Source of the DNA: Desulfuromonadales bacterium
GTDB lineage: Bacteria; Desulfobacterota; Desulfuromonadia; Desulfuromonadales; JAHYIW01
DNA: 57,210 nt
Assembly: GCA_029210745.1 (NCBI GenBank)
Contig: JARGFI010000014.1
Coordinates: forward strand, 1 to 57,210
Direction of reading: 5' to 3'
Under the pieces are notes generated by a model. It searched no databases and was not told where the DNA came from. It saw only the letters and a program-made list of their open reading frames with translations. Each line of letters opens with the position of its first letter. The stretch's first letter is position 1. The position numbers and the translations under genes were made by a program. Of this stretch, positions 7,891 through 14,716 are shown in pieces.

Positions 7891-8916
7891 TTACCGTGAC
7901 GGCACATAGATCTGGTCAAAGGTGCCGCCGTCGGCAAAATGGGTCTTTTGAGCTTTTTGCCAGCCGCCGAAGACGTCGCCGACGGTGAACAGATTCACCT
8001 TCGGAAAGCGGGCGATGTCGGCCGGGTCGGCATGCTCGGGAGCGACCGGCCGATAGTAATGCTTGGCCGCCAGCTTCTGCCCGACCGGACTGAACAGGTA
8101 GTCGAGATAGGCCTTGGCCACCTCGAAGGTGCCATGTTTTTTCGCCACCTGGTCGACCACCGTCACCGGCGGTTCGGCCAGAATGGAGACCGAAGGGACG
8201 ACAATCTCGAACTGATCGGGGCCGAGTTCGTTGATCGCCAGAAACGCCTCGTTCTCCCAGGAAAGGAAGACATCGCCGATCCCGCGCTTGACGAAGGTGG
8301 TGGTCGAGCCGCGGGCACCGGAATCGAGAATCGGAACATTTTTGTAGAGGGCGGTGACAAAATTGCGGGCGGCTTTTTCATCGCCGCCGTTCTTTTTCAG
8401 CGCGTAGCCCCACGCGGCGAGAAAATTCCAGCGCGCGCCGCCCGAGGTTTTCGGGTTGGGGGTAATGACCGCAACGCCCGTCTTGATGATGTCGTCCCAA
8501 TCCTTGATCCCTTTGGGGTTCCCCTTGCGCACCAGAAAGACGATGGTTGAGGTGTAGGGGGCGCTGTTATGGGGCAGGTGTTTCTGCCAGTCGGGGCCGA
8601 AGTAACCGGTTTTTTCACCGATGGCGTCAATGTCATAGGCCAGGGCCAGGGTGACCACGTCGGCCTCCAGGCCGTCGATGACGGCGCGGGCCTGCTTGCC
8701 GGCGCCGCCATGGGACTGATTCACTTTCACCATGTCGCCGGTTTTCTCTTTCCAGTAATCGGCGAAAGCCTGGTTGTATGTCTTGTAGAACTCGCGGGTC
8801 GGATCGTAGGAGACATTGAGCAAAGTGTATTCCTTCGCCAGGGACAGATTGCCGGTGACGAGGTTGAAGGCAAATAGTGCCAGGATTGTTTTCGTCATTA
8901 GTGAATTCAGGCGCAT
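7891..8916 (-). CDS. sbp: Periplasmic sulfate-binding protein
   Basis: 341 residues with a signal peptide (about 1-27, ending SLAKEY) and the Sbp/CysP fold marks [39 protein letters not shown], and [19 protein letters not shown]. The protein captures sulfate in the periplasm and delivers it to CysTWA. The ribosome site is GAGGAGA. This is the first gene of the leftward operon, and the candidate operator at 8972-8990 lies about 55 nt upstream of its start. Confidence 0.94.
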   Translation of the reverse strand: MRLNSLMTKTILALFAFNLVTGNLSLAKEYTLLNVSYDPTREFYKTYNQAFADYWKEKTGDMVKVNQSHGGAGKQARAVIDGLEADVVTLALAYDIDAIGEKTGYFGPDWQKHLPHNSAPYTSTIVFLVRKGNPKGIKDWDDIIKTGVAVITPNPKTSGGARWNFLAAWGYALKKNGGDEKAARNFVTALYKNVPILDSGARGSTTTFVKRGIGDVFLSWENEAFLAINELGPDQFEIVVPSVSILAEPPVTVVDQVAKKHGTFEVAKAYLDYLFSPVGQKLAAKHYYRPVAPEHADPADIARFPKVNLFTVGDVFGGWQKAQKTHFADGGTFDQIYVPSR

Positions 8917-8971
8917 GATTGATTCTCCTCACATGGGGTGCTGCGACGCAATGATAATGTAAGTTAAGCAT

Positions 8972-8990
8972 GTCTATCGATTTGATAGAC
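8972..8990. promoter_or_regulatory. Candidate operator of the sulfate operon
   Basis: GTCTATC-GATTT-GATAGAC, a perfect 7-bp inverted repeat with a 5-nt spacer, lies between sbp and the Rrf2 regulator gene. A second, imperfect copy lies at 2837-2855 before the amidotransferase unit, and a lone GATAGA half-site lies at 9505-9510 inside the Rrf2 promoter. Placement suggests binding by the neighbouring Rrf2 protein (inference). Confidence 0.65.
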
Positions 8991-9005
8991 TAATAGTTAA
9001 AAAAA

Positions 9006-9467
9006 TCAGATGCTGTAATCGATCACTTTTTTTGCTTTTTTTGCCGCATCGCTGGAGCGCACGAGAACTTCTTTCACGCTTGTGTTATCAAGGATATTGG
9101 CGACCGCGTCACGCACGTCCTTCATCACCAGGCGGATGCCGCAACTCTCTTCGTCATCACACTCGGTGCACTTCTGATAGGCTGTTTCGCTGACACAGGG
9201 GACCGGTGCCAAGGTTCCGTCCAGAACCCGAACCGCGCTACCCATGGTGATCTGCGCAGGATCTTTGGCCAGAAAATAGCCGCCGCCTTTCCCCTTGCGA
9301 CTACCAAGGATACCGGCGTTTTTCAGATGCAACAGGATCAGCTCCAGAAATTTCTTGGGAATGCCTTCCTGTTCGGCCAGATCGCCAATCTGCACGGGAC
9401 CCGCGCCATATTTGCGCGCCAGAGCCAGTAAGGCCAAAAGACCGTATTTGGTTTTTTTTGAAATCAT
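9006..9467 (-). CDS. Rrf2-family regulator, probable sulfur/cysteine regulator
   Basis: 153 residues with the Rrf2 winged helix (MISKKTKYGLLALLALARKY; recognition region IPKKFLELILLHLKNAGIL; wing RKGKGGGYFLAK). Cysteines at 91, 100, 103 and 109 give C-x8-C-x2-C-x5-C, different from the IscR C-x5-C-x5-C ligand set, so it may hold an Fe-S cluster or sense thiols, but this is not certain. CymR-type Rrf2 proteins repress cysteine and sulfate genes. It directly precedes the sulfate operon on the same strand, so regulation of that operon is the simplest reading. Confidence 0.82.
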   Translation of the reverse strand: MISKKTKYGLLALLALARKYGAGPVQIGDLAEQEGIPKKFLELILLHLKNAGILGSRKGKGGGYFLAKDPAQITMGSAVRVLDGTLAPVPCVSETAYQKCTECDDEESCGIRLVMKDVRDAVANILDNTSVKEVLVRSSDAAKKAKKVIDYSI

Positions 9468-9492
9468 AAGCTATTATCCCTATGGTTTTTGT

Positions 9493-9521
9493 AGAGTAGT
9501 TGCAGATAGATGATTTGTCAA
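9493..9521 (-). promoter_or_regulatory. Sigma-70 promoter of the Rrf2 gene
   Basis: Leftward TTGACA (9516-9521), 17-nt spacer, TACTCT (9493-9498). A GATAGA half-site like the operator arms falls in the spacer (9505-9510), suggesting autoregulation. Confidence 0.5.
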
Positions 9522-9613
9522 CTGCTTTTTTTCTAACACCGCTTTTTTTAGCTTCAGCGCCAAAGTTACGGGGTGACAGGGTGCTTGCGAAATTGCGGGA
9601 TGACGGTTACGGC

Positions 9614-11263
9614 TCAGCTTTTTATCATTTTCAAAAGCTGCGGAACCAGTTGTTTTTTGCGCGATAAAACGCCTTTGAGTTCGTAAAGGTTGCGGTCGAG
9701 CTGCGGGTAGCCGATGATCAGTGGCAGTTCCTTGGTCCCCAGGGCGAGGAGCAGGCTTGTCCCTTTTACAATATCGGTAACCAGCAACCCGATCATGTCA
9801 AGCTGTTTGATTTTCTTGATTTCGTTCAGGGCAACTTCAATCTCTTCGCGTAATTCGTGAAATTCCTGAAAACTTACCACCTCGATCTGGCCGATACCGA
9901 AGGTCGTGGAGCCGGTGGTAAATTCTTTGAAATCGGACAAAATCAGGGCCTGTCTGGTGGGATAGGCGGCGAGGGTGCTCCCCGATTGAAAGAGCCGACG
10001 CCCGAATTCAGCCACTTCCAGACCAGACAACTCGCCCAGCCATTGGGACAATTCCCGGTCGCTGTCCGTGGTCGTGGGTGACTTGAGGATAACGGTGTCT
10101 GACAGCAATCCGGCGAGCAACAGCCCGGCGTAGCCCGGCTCCGGAACGATGTTGGCCTGTCGGTAAAGTCCGGCGACAATGGTACAGGTACTGCCGAGCG
10201 GCTGGTTGATGAAACGGATCGGCAGGTCGGTGTGAAAATTGCCGAGGCGATGATGATCGATGACCTCCAGGACTTCCACCTTGTCGGCGCCGGGGACCGC
10301 CTGCGACAGTTCGTTGTGGTCGACCAGAATCAGTTTGACCGGGGAGGGGGCAAGAAGGTTGCTTTTGGTTGCCATGCCGACCACCCGTCCATCCCGATTG
10401 AGGACAATGGCCCCCGGATCACGTCCGTGCATGAGTTTAAGACGCAGATCTTCGACCCGGTCAGTCAGGGTGACAGTCGTCGGTTGGCTCTCGATCACCT
10501 GTCCCACCGGAGTCGACAGACGGGTCAGCCAGGCGCTGGTCGCGGAATCAAGGGGGGTCGAGAGGATCGTTACCCGGTTTTTTTGTCCCTGTTCGATTAA
10601 TGCGGCAGTGACCGGCAACCCCCCGGTGACGACAAGAATCCGCACCCCGATATCGATGCACTGCTGCTGAATGTTCTGCCGGTCGCCCGTAATGACAATT
10701 ATGTTGCGGGGGTCAAGCGTTTGCATTTTCTGATGAAAGGTTGTGGCGGCCATGGCACCGACATAGAGCTCCAGTTTCTCGATTTTTTCCGTTTGGTGTC
10801 CGCTTAACAGCTGCGCCCTGAGGCATGCGCGAATTGAGTCCGGCGATGCATTGACCCGACGAATTTCCGCTTCGATTCCCGAAACCAGGATATGTTCGGT
10901 GACACGTTTGAGGATCAACAGTCCCAACGGACGACCGTCGTCATCGATTACTGGCAGTTGGCGGATATCGTGTTGATGAAACATTTCCAGCGCTTGTGAC
11001 AGGGGGGTGTCGGCAGTTATCGTAAAGACGCGGTCCGTAATGACATCCTCGATCCGGGGGTAAACGTCATTGAGCAGTCGCGGTGCGGTCAGCCCCAGTT
11101 CGTTGAGTACAAATTCGGTTTGCCGGTTGAGGATACCCGCCCTGGCCGCATGCACCTCTGCGCATCCTTGACGCTGACGCAGCCGGGCATAGGCCATGGC
11201 ACTGCAAATTGAGTCGGTGTCCGGATTACAATGGCCGATGACGTAGATGGTTTCCTTGCGCAT
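9614..11263 (-). CDS. Family II (Mn-dependent) inorganic pyrophosphatase with CBS and DRTGG domains
   Basis: 549 residues. The DHH-type metal site is split by regulatory domains: GHCNPDTDSICSA (His11, Asp15, Asp17) at the N terminus, then CBS and DRTGG domains (about 65-300), then LVDHNE, VIDHHRLG and the C-terminal DHHA2 domain. It hydrolyses pyrophosphate to phosphate. In related CBS-pyrophosphatases adenine nucleotides bind the CBS pair, with AMP/ADP inhibiting, and the DRTGG-containing types bind diadenosine polyphosphates. This enzyme should therefore tie pyrophosphate removal to energy state. It lies downstream of the PrmA-like gene and ptsP on the same strand. Confidence 0.9.
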   Translation of the reverse strand: MRKETIYVIGHCNPDTDSICSAMAYARLRQRQGCAEVHAARAGILNRQTEFVLNELGLTAPRLLNDVYPRIEDVITDRVFTITADTPLSQALEMFHQHDIRQLPVIDDDGRPLGLLILKRVTEHILVSGIEAEIRRVNASPDSIRACLRAQLLSGHQTEKIEKLELYVGAMAATTFHQKMQTLDPRNIIVITGDRQNIQQQCIDIGVRILVVTGGLPVTAALIEQGQKNRVTILSTPLDSATSAWLTRLSTPVGQVIESQPTTVTLTDRVEDLRLKLMHGRDPGAIVLNRDGRVVGMATKSNLLAPSPVKLILVDHNELSQAVPGADKVEVLEVIDHHRLGNFHTDLPIRFINQPLGSTCTIVAGLYRQANIVPEPGYAGLLLAGLLSDTVILKSPTTTDSDRELSQWLGELSGLEVAEFGRRLFQSGSTLAAYPTRQALILSDFKEFTTGSTTFGIGQIEVVSFQEFHELREEIEVALNEIKKIKQLDMIGLLVTDIVKGTSLLLALGTKELPLIIGYPQLDRNLYELKGVLSRKKQLVPQLLKMIKS

Positions 11264-11311
11264 ACCGAAAATCTCCCGGTGGTTGAATAAATCAGGCAGA
11301 ATGGCGGGGCA

Positions 11312-11911
11312 TTATAGCGGTGCGTGGAGAATTACCGAGCTGAATTCACTCAGCATGCGGTTGGCTATGACTGTGCATCCCAGCCTCTCGTAGCACTGTC
11401 GTACCGGAAAATTGTCTTCCCACAAGATGCCCGACAATAACAGCGTCGCCCCTGGCTGGGCCCGGTCGACAAGGGAAGGGGCCACAGCGACAAGGATGTC
11501 ACCGTAAATATTGGCCAGAATCAGGTCGAAGTCGCGGCTGTCAACATGATTCAACGTGCCGTGAATATGGGTGAGCCGATCAGACAGGTCGTTGCGGTGT
11601 CCGTTAAGCCGGGCGGTGGCAACCGCATCGGCCTCAATATCAACACAGACCGCGTGCGCCGCGCCGAGCTTGAGCGCGGCCAGCGCCAGGACGCCGGTCC
11701 CGCTGCCGAGATCGAGGACGCGGGCGTTACGCAGGGCAGGCAAGGTGGAGAGCAGATTAAGGCAACTGGCGGTGGTTTCGTGTTCCCCGGAACCGAATGC
11801 TCCGCGTGACATGATCAGGTCAATCCGCGCGGAAGGAGGGAAATGCTGGTCAGGGGAGACAATGCGAAACCGTTCGCCGATCAGTAATGGAGGGAAATTA
11901 TTCAGGCTCAT
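11312..11911 (-). CDS. PrmA-like methyltransferase, short form
   Basis: 199 residues with the class I SAM methyltransferase motifs of ribosomal protein L11 methyltransferase: AFGSGEHETTASCL, VLDLGSGTGVLALAALKLG, and DLILANIYGDIL. PrmA is usually about 290 residues with an N-terminal substrate-recognition domain of about 100 residues, which is missing here. It may methylate another protein or rely on a different partner. It overlaps the end of ptsP by 14 nt, so the two are surely co-transcribed. Confidence 0.8.
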   Translation of the reverse strand: MSLNNFPPLLIGERFRIVSPDQHFPPSARIDLIMSRGAFGSGEHETTASCLNLLSTLPALRNARVLDLGSGTGVLALAALKLGAAHAVCVDIEADAVATARLNGHRNDLSDRLTHIHGTLNHVDSRDFDLILANIYGDILVAVAPSLVDRAQPGATLLLSGILWEDNFPVRQCYERLGCTVIANRMLSEFSSVILHAPL

Positions 11912-14282
11912 TGGCTGGATTCATCTGCGGTGCCGCAAAACAGATGTGCGGCAGGGTATCGGTGATTTTTTTCGTCACGCGCGTCAAATGATCGCGAATG
12001 GCGCGACGATCAGTCATCTTCAGAACCGTCGCCGCCGCCTCCTCTGCCGTCCTGATGTCAAGTTGATGCAGAAACGCCTTGGTGCGTGGGACAAACGGTG
12101 CGGCCATCGAAAATTCACGAATCCCCATGCCGACCAGGACGGTGAGGCTGAGCGGGTCAGAGGCCATTTCGCCGCACAGGCAAAGCCCCTTGTTTTGCTT
12201 CCGGGCAACGCGGATGACGTGATGCAGGGCGCGCAGGACGCCGGGATGCAGCGGGTCGTAGTAGCCGTGTACGAGCGGATTGTTACGGTCGGCGGCCAAC
12301 ATGTATTGCACCAGATCGTTGGTGCCCAAGGCGAAAAAGTCAACCTCGTGGGCAAACTCCTCGGCCAGTTGAATGGCCGCCGGGACTTCGATCATAATCC
12401 CGATCGGCACCGAGTCCGTCGCGAGAATCCCCTCGGCAGTCAGTGCCTGACACGCCTCGGCGACAACCTCCCGGCAGCTGCGAATCTCTTCGATGCCGGA
12501 AATCATCGGAAAGAGCAATTTGACCGGGCCGTGCATGGCCGCCATCAGGATCGCTTCGACCTGGGTGCGGAAGATGTCACGGTTGTCGAGTGATACCCGC
12601 ACCGATCGCCAGCCCATAAAAGGGTTGTCTTCACGCGGCGGCTTGAAGTAGGGAAGCGCCTTGTCACCACCGATATCAAGGGTGCGGATGGTGACCGGCG
12701 CGCCATTAAAGCCTTCGATCACCTTGCGGTAAAGCAGGTACTGATTGTCACGATCAGGAAAATCACCGCTGGTCATGTAGGGGAACTCGGTCCGGTAAAG
12801 TCCGACGCCATCGGCACCGTTGCGCAAGGCGACGCCAATGTCGCTGATCAGACCGATGTTGGCGCGCAGGGTGATGACGGTTCCGTCCGCCGTGACCCCC
12901 GCCTGATCGAGAAATTCATCGAGACGGGTTTGCTCACGCTCACTTTCGATTTGGATCCGTCGATATTCCTCGACGATGTCGTCGTTGGGGTCGATGTAGA
13001 GACAGCCGGAATTGGCGTCAAGGATGACCGGTATACCAGGGGAGATCTGATTGCACACCCCCTTGACACCAACCAGCGCGGGGATGCCGAGCGACTTGGC
13101 CATGATGACGGCGTGCGAGTTTTTCTCTCCGGTTTCGGTGACGATGCCGAGGACTTTTTCATGGTCGAGAGCGGCCATGTCGGACGGCAAGATGGTCTTG
13201 GCTATCAGCACTCCGGGAGTGAGCAGGGTGAAGGACAACTTCTGCTGACCAAGCAGGTTGCCGAGCAATCGACGACCGATATCCTCCATGTCGGCGGCGC
13301 GCTCGCGCAGGTAGGGGTCATCCATGCGTTCAAAGATGCCGATATATTCTCCGACGATCTTTTTTAAAGCGTAGGGCGCGCTGTGGTGATTGTTGATTTC
13401 CTGCTTGATGCGTTCGAGAAAGGTGCGATCTTCCATAATCATCAGGTGCGTGTGAAAGATCGCGGCATCATCTTCGGAGAGTTTTTCCGCGACGCGTTTT
13501 TCCAGGTAGATGGTTTGAATCCGGGTCTTTTCAAGGGCCGCTTCGAGACGCTTAAGTTCACTTTCGGGATCAACGCCGGTTTCCATCAGCACGTCGGCAA
13601 AGCCGATATCGTTATCGAGTAAATGGGCGGCTCCGGAAGCCAATCCGGGATAAGCGACCGTTCCGCGGAAAACGTTGACCGCAGCGGGGTGGTCCACTTT
13701 GCCGGGGCCGGATGACGGCAAGAGGCGGTTCGGGTGCGTCATGGCCCGCTGGTTTTCCGTGGCTTGCCGGTTGATTGCGTCGAGCAGGCGCGCGTTGGTG
13801 ACCACCGAGGAAACCTGAAAGGCAATCGTTGCCAGGGTACTGATTTCTTCCGGGCTGAATTCGCGGCGTAGTTTGGTCTGGATCGCCATGACGCCGATCG
13901 GTTGGTTACGGTCAAAGAGCGGGACGCCGACAAAGGAGTGAAAACGTTCTTCGCGGGTTTCCTTGAAATAACGGTAGCGGGGATGCTTTTCCGGATCATC
14001 AATGGAGATGATGCGGCGTTCTTCGATCGCAAGACCGGTAAGGCCTTCATTGATTTTCATGGTGACGCGGCCGACGGCGCGTTTAGAGAGACCCTTGGTT
14101 GCGCGCAGACGCAGGGTTTCTTCATCATCGAGCAGATAGATGGAGCAGACCTCGGTGCGCATGCGTTTGGCAACCAGGGCGACGATATTGCTCAAGGTCT
14201 CGTCCAGATCGTGTGATTGCAAAATCAGCGCACTGATATCTTCCAGAGTGGTGATGCCGAGCGGGGTCAAGCGTCTGGGCAT
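11898..14282 (-). CDS. ptsP: Nitrogen-PTS phosphoenolpyruvate-protein phosphotransferase
   Basis: 794 residues: N-terminal GAF domain (about 10-160), PTS enzyme I N-terminal region, the phosphohistidine swivel (GEKNSHAVIMAKSLGIPALVG region, active His) and the PEP-binding barrel (LYRTEFPYM, SVPIGIMIEVPAA, CLCGEMASDP). It takes phosphate from PEP to an HPr/NPr-type carrier, and the GAF domain senses glutamine and alpha-ketoglutarate in studied homologues. The start at 14282 is chosen over 14312 because GGAGG lies 8 nt before it. A sigma-70 promoter at 14360-14389 serves it. The PTS-Ntr pathway is classically linked to sigma-54 genes, and the next upstream unit is a sigma-54 regulator. Confidence 0.9.
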   Translation of the reverse strand: MPRRLTPLGITTLEDISALILQSHDLDETLSNIVALVAKRMRTEVCSIYLLDDEETLRLRATKGLSKRAVGRVTMKINEGLTGLAIEERRIISIDDPEKHPRYRYFKETREERFHSFVGVPLFDRNQPIGVMAIQTKLRREFSPEEISTLATIAFQVSSVVTNARLLDAINRQATENQRAMTHPNRLLPSSGPGKVDHPAAVNVFRGTVAYPGLASGAAHLLDNDIGFADVLMETGVDPESELKRLEAALEKTRIQTIYLEKRVAEKLSEDDAAIFHTHLMIMEDRTFLERIKQEINNHHSAPYALKKIVGEYIGIFERMDDPYLRERAADMEDIGRRLLGNLLGQQKLSFTLLTPGVLIAKTILPSDMAALDHEKVLGIVTETGEKNSHAVIMAKSLGIPALVGVKGVCNQISPGIPVILDANSGCLYIDPNDDIVEEYRRIQIESEREQTRLDEFLDQAGVTADGTVITLRANIGLISDIGVALRNGADGVGLYRTEFPYMTSGDFPDRDNQYLLYRKVIEGFNGAPVTIRTLDIGGDKALPYFKPPREDNPFMGWRSVRVSLDNRDIFRTQVEAILMAAMHGPVKLLFPMISGIEEIRSCREVVAEACQALTAEGILATDSVPIGIMIEVPAAIQLAEEFAHEVDFFALGTNDLVQYMLAADRNNPLVHGYYDPLHPGVLRALHHVIRVARKQNKGLCLCGEMASDPLSLTVLVGMGIREFSMAAPFVPRTKAFLHQLDIRTAEEAAATVLKMTDRRAIRDHLTRVTKKITDTLPHICFAAPQMNPANEPE

Positions 14283-14359
14283 AAAAACCTCCAACAGGTC
14301 TGCCGACCTCAATAGCCCCCTGACTTAAAAGGTCGAGCAACCAAAAACTGCCAGCGCGG

Positions 14360-14389
14360 ATTATACAATAGATATGGTCGTCTTGGCAA
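14360..14389 (-). promoter_or_regulatory. Sigma-70 promoter of ptsP
   Basis: Leftward TTGCCA (14384-14389), 18-nt spacer, perfect TATAAT (14360-14365). It begins right where the terminator T-run of the unit before it ends, so ptsP has its own promoter and does not depend on read-through. Confidence 0.6.
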
Positions 14390-14429
14390 AAAAAACGCCG
14401 TACGGGGGAGAGAGAGCCCGGTACGGCGT
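14388..14429 (-). terminator. Rho-independent terminator before ptsP
   Basis: On the leftward strand ACGCCGTAC and GTACGGCGT form a perfect 9-bp stem, extended by GGG/CCC, around a CT-rich loop. Eight Ts follow (the A-run at 14388-14395). It ends transcripts coming from the right, either the sigma-54 regulator gene or the short transcript proposed at 14388-14476. Confidence 0.88.
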
Positions 14430-14476
14430 AAAGGGGGCATGAATTCCGCTGTCTGAGTGGATTGCCCGTGCATTTA
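14388..14476 (-). ncRNA. Candidate sigma-54-dependent small RNA (about 89 nt)
   Basis: The predicted start (about 14476) lies 12 nt past the -12 GC of a sigma-54 promoter at 14487-14502, and the transcript ends at the strong terminator at 14388-14429. The 5' half can form a second stem, GGGCA...TGCCC (about 14436-14467). No ribosome site is present, and the only early ATG is 3 nt from the 5' end. ptsP has its own promoter downstream, which argues against this being only its leader. Targets cannot be told from the sequence. The alternative is an attenuated long leader of ptsP. Confidence 0.5.
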
Positions 14477-14486
14477 TCACTTGTTA

Positions 14487-14502
14487 AGCATTAAGTGTGC
14501 CA
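14487..14502 (-). promoter_or_regulatory. Sigma-54 (-24/-12) promoter
   Basis: Leftward sequence TGGCACACTTAATGCT matches the consensus TGGCACG-N4-TTGCW: -24 TGGCAC exact, -12 region ATGCT with the essential GC at the right 10-nt spacing. Inverted repeats proposed as activator sites lie 97-234 nt upstream, a normal distance for enhancer-binding proteins. Confidence 0.65.
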
Positions 14503-14598
14503 AATAAAGAAGAAATGTATAAATATGACGAAAAATATTGAAAATAGCGTCATTCAGGGAGAGGCAATGGCTGAAAACTGCCAAAGGCGTGACATGGA

Positions 14599-14709
14599 TG
14601 GCACAGTTGAGTGTTGTGAAATAGACACAAGTCGGGAAATGGCGGCACATGTGGTCAAATTTCGGCACATTAATTTTAATAAGCGTATTATTGTGCCAAA
14701 CATGGCACA
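14599..14709. promoter_or_regulatory. Enhancer-like cluster of TGTGCCA/TGGCACA sites
   Basis: TGTGCCA-AACA-TGGCACA at 14692-14709 is a perfect 7-bp inverted repeat with a 4-nt spacer. Half-sites or near half-sites follow at about 14599-14605, 14643-14650 and 14663-14669. The same palindrome design occurs before the regulator gene (17123-17140, 17026-17042). The cluster lies upstream of the sigma-54 promoter at 14487-14502. The 14430-14716 stretch otherwise holds no protein gene I can support. Confidence 0.6.
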
Positions 14710-14716
14710 GTCGTGG

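Noticed and set aside
14599-14709. TGGCAC in the palindromes read as further sigma-54 -24 boxes
   Set aside because: On each strand the position 10 nt after GG lacks GC at the -12 element; only 14487-14502 has both elements.
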